A stretch of 64,000 nucleotides of DNA from Rhipicephalus microplus (Eukaryota > Arthropoda > Arachnida > Ixodida > Ixodidae), in the NCBI RefSeq assembly GCF_043290135.1, contig NC_134701.1:10384001-10448000 (forward strand). The letters run 5' to 3'. This document shows positions 60,101 through 64,000 of the stretch, piece after piece; the first letter of the stretch is position 1, and every line of letters begins with the position of its first letter. The notes under the pieces are model-generated. The model was not told the DNA's origin, searched no databases, and saw nothing but the letters and a program-made list of their open reading frames with translations. The translations under genes were made by a program, and so were the position numbers.

Positions 60101-63100
60101 CAACCTTTCAATTAACAGCCAATCGCATAGCCAATTGCGCCACGAAGACAGTCGTGCTCCACTCTCACCACCGTCAGGACATTACTTCAGAGCTATCAGC
60201 CAAAAGGAAAAAAAGCGCCGCACAACCACCGGGTGGGCTCGAACCTCCAACCGTTCGGTTAACAGCCGATCGCTCTAGCCAATTGCGCCACGGAGACAGT
60301 CCTGCTCCACACTCACCACCACCAAAACATATCTTCAAAGCTATCAGCGCAAAATAAAAAAAGCGCCGCACCACCACCGGGTGGGCTCGTAGCTCCAACC
60401 TTTCGGTTAACAGCCGATCGCGCTAGCCAATAGCGCCACGGAGACAGTCGCGCTCCACTCTCACCACCATCAGAACATTTCTTCAAAGCTATCAGCCCAA
60501 AGAAAAAAAAGCGCCGCACCACCACCGGGTGTGCTCGTACCTCCAACCTTTCGGTTAACAGCCGATCGCGCTAGCCAATTGTGCCACGGAGACAGTCGTG
60601 CTTCACTCTCACCACCATCAGAACATATCTTCAAAGCTATCAGCCCAAAGAAAAAAAAACAACACACCACTCCAGGGGAGGGCTCGAACCTCCAACCTTT
60701 CAGTTAACAGCCGATCGCATAGCCAAATGCGCCACGAAGAAAGTCGTGCTCCACTCTCACCACCGTCAGAACATTTCTTCAGAGCTATCAGCCCAAAGAA
60801 AGAAAAGCGCCGCACCACCACCGGGTGGGCTCGTACCTCCAACCTTTCGGTTAACAGCCGATCGCGCTAGTCTATTCGCCACGGAGAGAGTCCTGCTACA
60901 CTCTCACCACCATCAGAACATATCTTCAAAGCTATCAGCCCAAAGAAAAAAAAGCAACACACCACTCCCTGGAGGGCTCGAACCTCCAACCTTTCAGTTA
61001 ACAGCCGTTCGCATAGCCAATTGCGCCAAAAAGCCAGTCGTTCTCCACTCTCACCACCGTCAGAGCATTTCTTCAGAGCTATCAGCCCAAAGAAAAAAAA
61101 GCGCCTCACCACCACCGGGTGGGCTCTTACCTCCAACCTTTCGGTTAACAGCCGATCGCATAGCCGATTGCGCCACGAAGACAGTCGTGCTCCACTATCA
61201 CCACCGTCAGAACATTTCTTCAGAGCTATCAGCCCAAAGAAAGAAAAGCGCCGCACCACCACCGGGTGGGCTCGTACCTCCAACCTTTCGGTTAACAGCC
61301 GATCGCGCTAGTCTATTCGCCACGGAGACAGTCCTGCTCTACTCTCACCACCATCAGAACATATCTTCAAAGCTATCAGCCCAAAGAAAAAAAAGCAACA
61401 CACACCTGGAGGGCTCGAACCTCCTACCTTTCGGTTAACAGCCGATCGCATAGCCAATTGCGCCACGAAGACAGTCGTGCTCCACTCTCACCACCACCAA
61501 AACAAAGCTTCAAAGCTATCAGCCCAAAGGAAAAAGAGCAACACACCACTCCCGGGAGGGCTCGAACCTCCAACCTTTCAGTTAACAGCCGATCGCATAG
61601 CCGATTGCGCCACGAAGACAGTCGTGCTCCACTATCACCACCGTCAGAACATATCTTCAAAGTTATCAGCCCAAAAAAAAAGCGCCGCACCTCCACCGGG
61701 TGGGCTCGAACCTCCAACCTTTCGGCTAACAGCCGATCGCACTTGTGAACTGCGCCACGGAGACAGTCCTGCTCCACTCTCACCACCATCAGAACATATC
61801 TTCAAAGCTATCAGCCTAAAGAAAAAAAAGTGCCGAACCACTACCGGGTGGGCTCGTACCCCCAACCTTTCTGTTAACAGCCGATCCCATAGCCATTTGC
61901 GCCACAAACACAGTCGTGCTCCACTCTCACCACCACCAGAACAAATTTTCAAAGCTATCAGCCCAAAGAAAAAAAAAGCAACACACCACTCCCGGGAGGG
62001 CTCGAACCTCCAACCTTTCAGTTAACAGCCGATCGCATAGCCGATTGCGCCACGAAGACAGTCGTGCTCCATTATCACCACCGTCAGAACATTTCTTCAG
62101 AGCTATCAGCCCAAAGAAAAAAAAGCCCCGCACCACCACCGGGCAGGCTCGTACCTCCCACATTTCGGTTAACAGCCGATAGCGCTAGCCAATTACGCCA
62201 CGGAGACAGCCGTGCTCCACTCTTACCACCATCAGAACATATCTTCAAAGCTATCAGCCCAAAGAAAAAAGAGCCGCACCACCACCGGGTGGGCTCGTAT
62301 CTCCAAACTTTCGGTTAACAGCCGATCGCGCTAGCCAATTGTGCCACGGAGACAGTCGTGCTCCACTCTCACCACCACCAGAACATATCTTCAAAGCTAT
62401 CAGCCCAAAGAAAAAAAAGCAACACACCACTCCTGGGAGGGCTCGAACCTCCAACCTTTCAGTTAACAGCCGATCGCATAGCCGATTGCGCCACGAAGAC
62501 AGTCGTGCTCCACTCTCACCACCGTCAGAACATTTCTTCAAAGCTATCAGCCCAAAGAAAAATAAAGCGCCGCACCACCACCGGATGGGCTCGAACCTAC
62601 AACCTTTCAGTTAACAGCCGATCGCGCTAGCCAATTGCGCCACGGAGACAGTCGTGCTCCACTCTCACCACCATCAGTACATATCTTCAAAGCTATCAGC
62701 CCAAAGAAAAAAAAGCGCCACACCACCACCGGGTGGGCTCGTACCTCCAACCTTTCGGTTAACAGCCGATCGCGCTAGCCAATTGCGCCACGGAGACAGT
62801 CCTCCTCCACACTCACCACCACCAGAACATATCTTCAAAGCTATCAGCGCAAAATAAAAAAGGCAACACACCACTCCCGGGAGGGCTCGAACCTCTAACC
62901 TTTCGGTTAACAGCCGATCGCGCTAGCCTATCGCGCCACGGAGACAGTCGTGCTCCACTCTCACCACCGTCAGGACATTACTTCAGAGCTATCAGCCCAA
63001 AGGAAAAAAAGCGCCGCACAACCACCGGGTGGGCTTGAACCTCCAACCGTTCGGTTAACAGCCGATCGCTCTAGCCAATTGCGCCACGGAGACAGTCCTG

Positions 63101-63950
63101 CTCCACACTCACCACCACCAGAACATATCTTCAAAGCTATCAGCGCAAAATAAAAAAAGCGCCGCACCACCACCGGGTGGGCTCGTAGCTCCAACCTTTC
63201 GGTTAACAGCCGATCGCGCTAGCCAATAGCGCCACGGAGACAGTCGCGCTCCACTCTCACCACCCTCAGAACATATCTTCAAAGTTATCAGCCCAAAAGA
63301 AAAAAAGCGCCGCACCACCACCGGGTGGGCTCGAACCTCCAACATTTCGGTTAACAGCCGATCGCGCTAGCCAACTGCGCCACGGAGACAGTCACGCTCC
63401 ACTCTCACCACCATCAGAACATTTCTTCAAAGCTATCAGCCCAAAGAAAAAAAAGCGCCGCACCACCACCGGGTGTGCTCGTACCTCCAACCTTTCGGTT
63501 AACAGCCGATCGCGGTAGCCAATTGTGCCACGGACACAGTCGTGCTTCACTCTCACCACCATCAGAACATATCTTCAAAGCTATCAGCCCAAAGAAAAAA
63601 AAAACACACCACTCCAGGGGAGGGCTCGAACCTCCAACCTTTCAGTTAACAGCCGATCGCATAGCCAAATGCGCCACGAAGACAGTCGTGCTCCACTCTC
63701 ACCACCGTCAGAACATTTCTTCAGAGCTATCAGCCCAAAGAAAGAAAAGCGCCGCACCACTACCGGGTGGGCTCGTACCTCCAACCTTTCGGTTAACAGC
63801 CGATCGCGCTAGTCTATTCGCCACGGAGAGAGTCCTGCTCCACTCTCACCACCATCAGAACATACCTTCGAAGCTATCAGCCCAAAGAAAAAAGAGCCGA
63901 ACCACCACCGGGTGGGCTCGTACCTCCAACCTTTCGGTTAACAGCCGATC
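57154..63950. repeat. 12.07-12.22-kb-offset repeat, right copy
   Basis: This is the partner of 45082-51730, with one extra unit near 61153-61299. The match ends near 63950, where CCAATTGTGCC replaces CCTATCGCGCC. Confidence 0.88.
61153..61299 (-). repeat. single extra satellite unit in right copy
   Basis: Against the left copy near 49080, the right copy has about 147 bp more. The extra unit runs from GATCGCATAGCCGATTG to the AAAGAAAGAAAAG type A unit before rejoining at GTCTATTCGCC. This is a one-unit change consistent with unequal exchange. Confidence 0.75.
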
Positions 63951-64000
63951 GCGCTAGCCAATTGTGCCACGGAGACAGTCGTGCTCCGCTCTCACCACCA

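Larger units (their letters stand above)
39094..64000 (-). repeat. tRNA-Asn-derived satellite array, block 4
   Basis: About 24.9 kb of uninterrupted satellite runs to the window edge. It holds the second copy of the 8433-bp block (to 46595), both copies of the 12.07-12.22-kb-offset block (45082-51730 and 57154-63950), and a rearranged copy of the 33.3-35.9-kb region at about 53960-56550. No non-satellite DNA longer than a few bases is seen. The array does not end inside the window on either side. Confidence 0.96.

Noticed and set aside
60581..61438. A 285-codon open frame as a gene
   Set aside because: Same satellite composition as the 55427 frame. Its length differs from the paralogous frame at 48508-49218 only because one unit was gained.
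1..64000. CRISPR-like regular repeats
   Set aside because: The repeated part fills the whole period; there are no unique spacers between short repeats, and splice sites and Pol III boxes indicate a eukaryote.

Overview
The window is almost entirely one tandem satellite array with a period of about 147-148 bp. Three copies of a 928-929 bp segment bounded by inverted repeats interrupt it. There is no ordinary gene complement. The only protein-coding sequence I can defend is a short first exon inside each insert, encoding the N-terminal half of a THAP zinc finger. Splice donors, a THAP exon, Pol III-type promoter boxes and satellite organisation make this a eukaryotic nuclear genome. Large THAP-gene expansions and abundant tRNA-like repeats would suit an arthropod, possibly a tick; that is inference, not something the sequence proves.

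The satellite unit, read on the minus strand, is a degenerate tRNA-Asn(GTT). It starts GTCTCCGTGGCGC, has a box A (TGGCGCAATTGG), an anticodon arm with loop CTGTTAA, and a T arm with a box B (GGTTCGAGCCC, or the damaged GGTACGAGCC form). The acceptor 3' strand is eroded. A short G/C-rich trailer and a run of about 7-10 T follow, which fits a Pol III terminator, and then about 55 bp of spacer. Dividing array length by period gives roughly 410 units (an estimate, not a count). Two main subfamilies are visible: type A (GCGCCGCACCACCACCGGGTGGG on plus, T stem with an A.A mismatch) and type B (CACCACTCCCGGGAGGG on plus, T stem fully paired GGAGG/CCTCC), plus several minor ones.

Layout: array 1-26150; insert copy 1 26151-27079; array 27080-29732; insert copy 2 29733-30660; array 30661-38165; insert copy 3 38166-39093; array 39094-64000. 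The array has nested higher-order duplications at offsets of about 9975, 2515, 1033, 3824, 3582, 8433 and 12072-12220 bp. The 8433-bp block carries a whole insert and is repeated almost without change (29733-38165 and 38166-46595). The series looks like repeated unequal exchange or segmental amplification; assembly artefact must be excluded for the most identical blocks.

The insert has 13-bp perfect terminal inverted repeats (AGACCGATCCCAC), extendable to 17 bp with the palindromic target CAATTG. It sits in the D loop/box A of a tRNA-like unit. The left end carries a CpG-rich promoter-like stretch (NRF1-like GCGCATGCGC, YY1-like GCCGCCATCTT) and a rightward candidate exon ending at a GTGAGT donor. 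The right end carries the leftward THAP exon ending at a GTAAGA donor. Two inward-facing first exons inside terminal inverted repeats suggest an internally deleted relic of a two-gene DNA transposon. This insert, and the tRNA-Asn-derived satellite it landed in, are the most interesting content.
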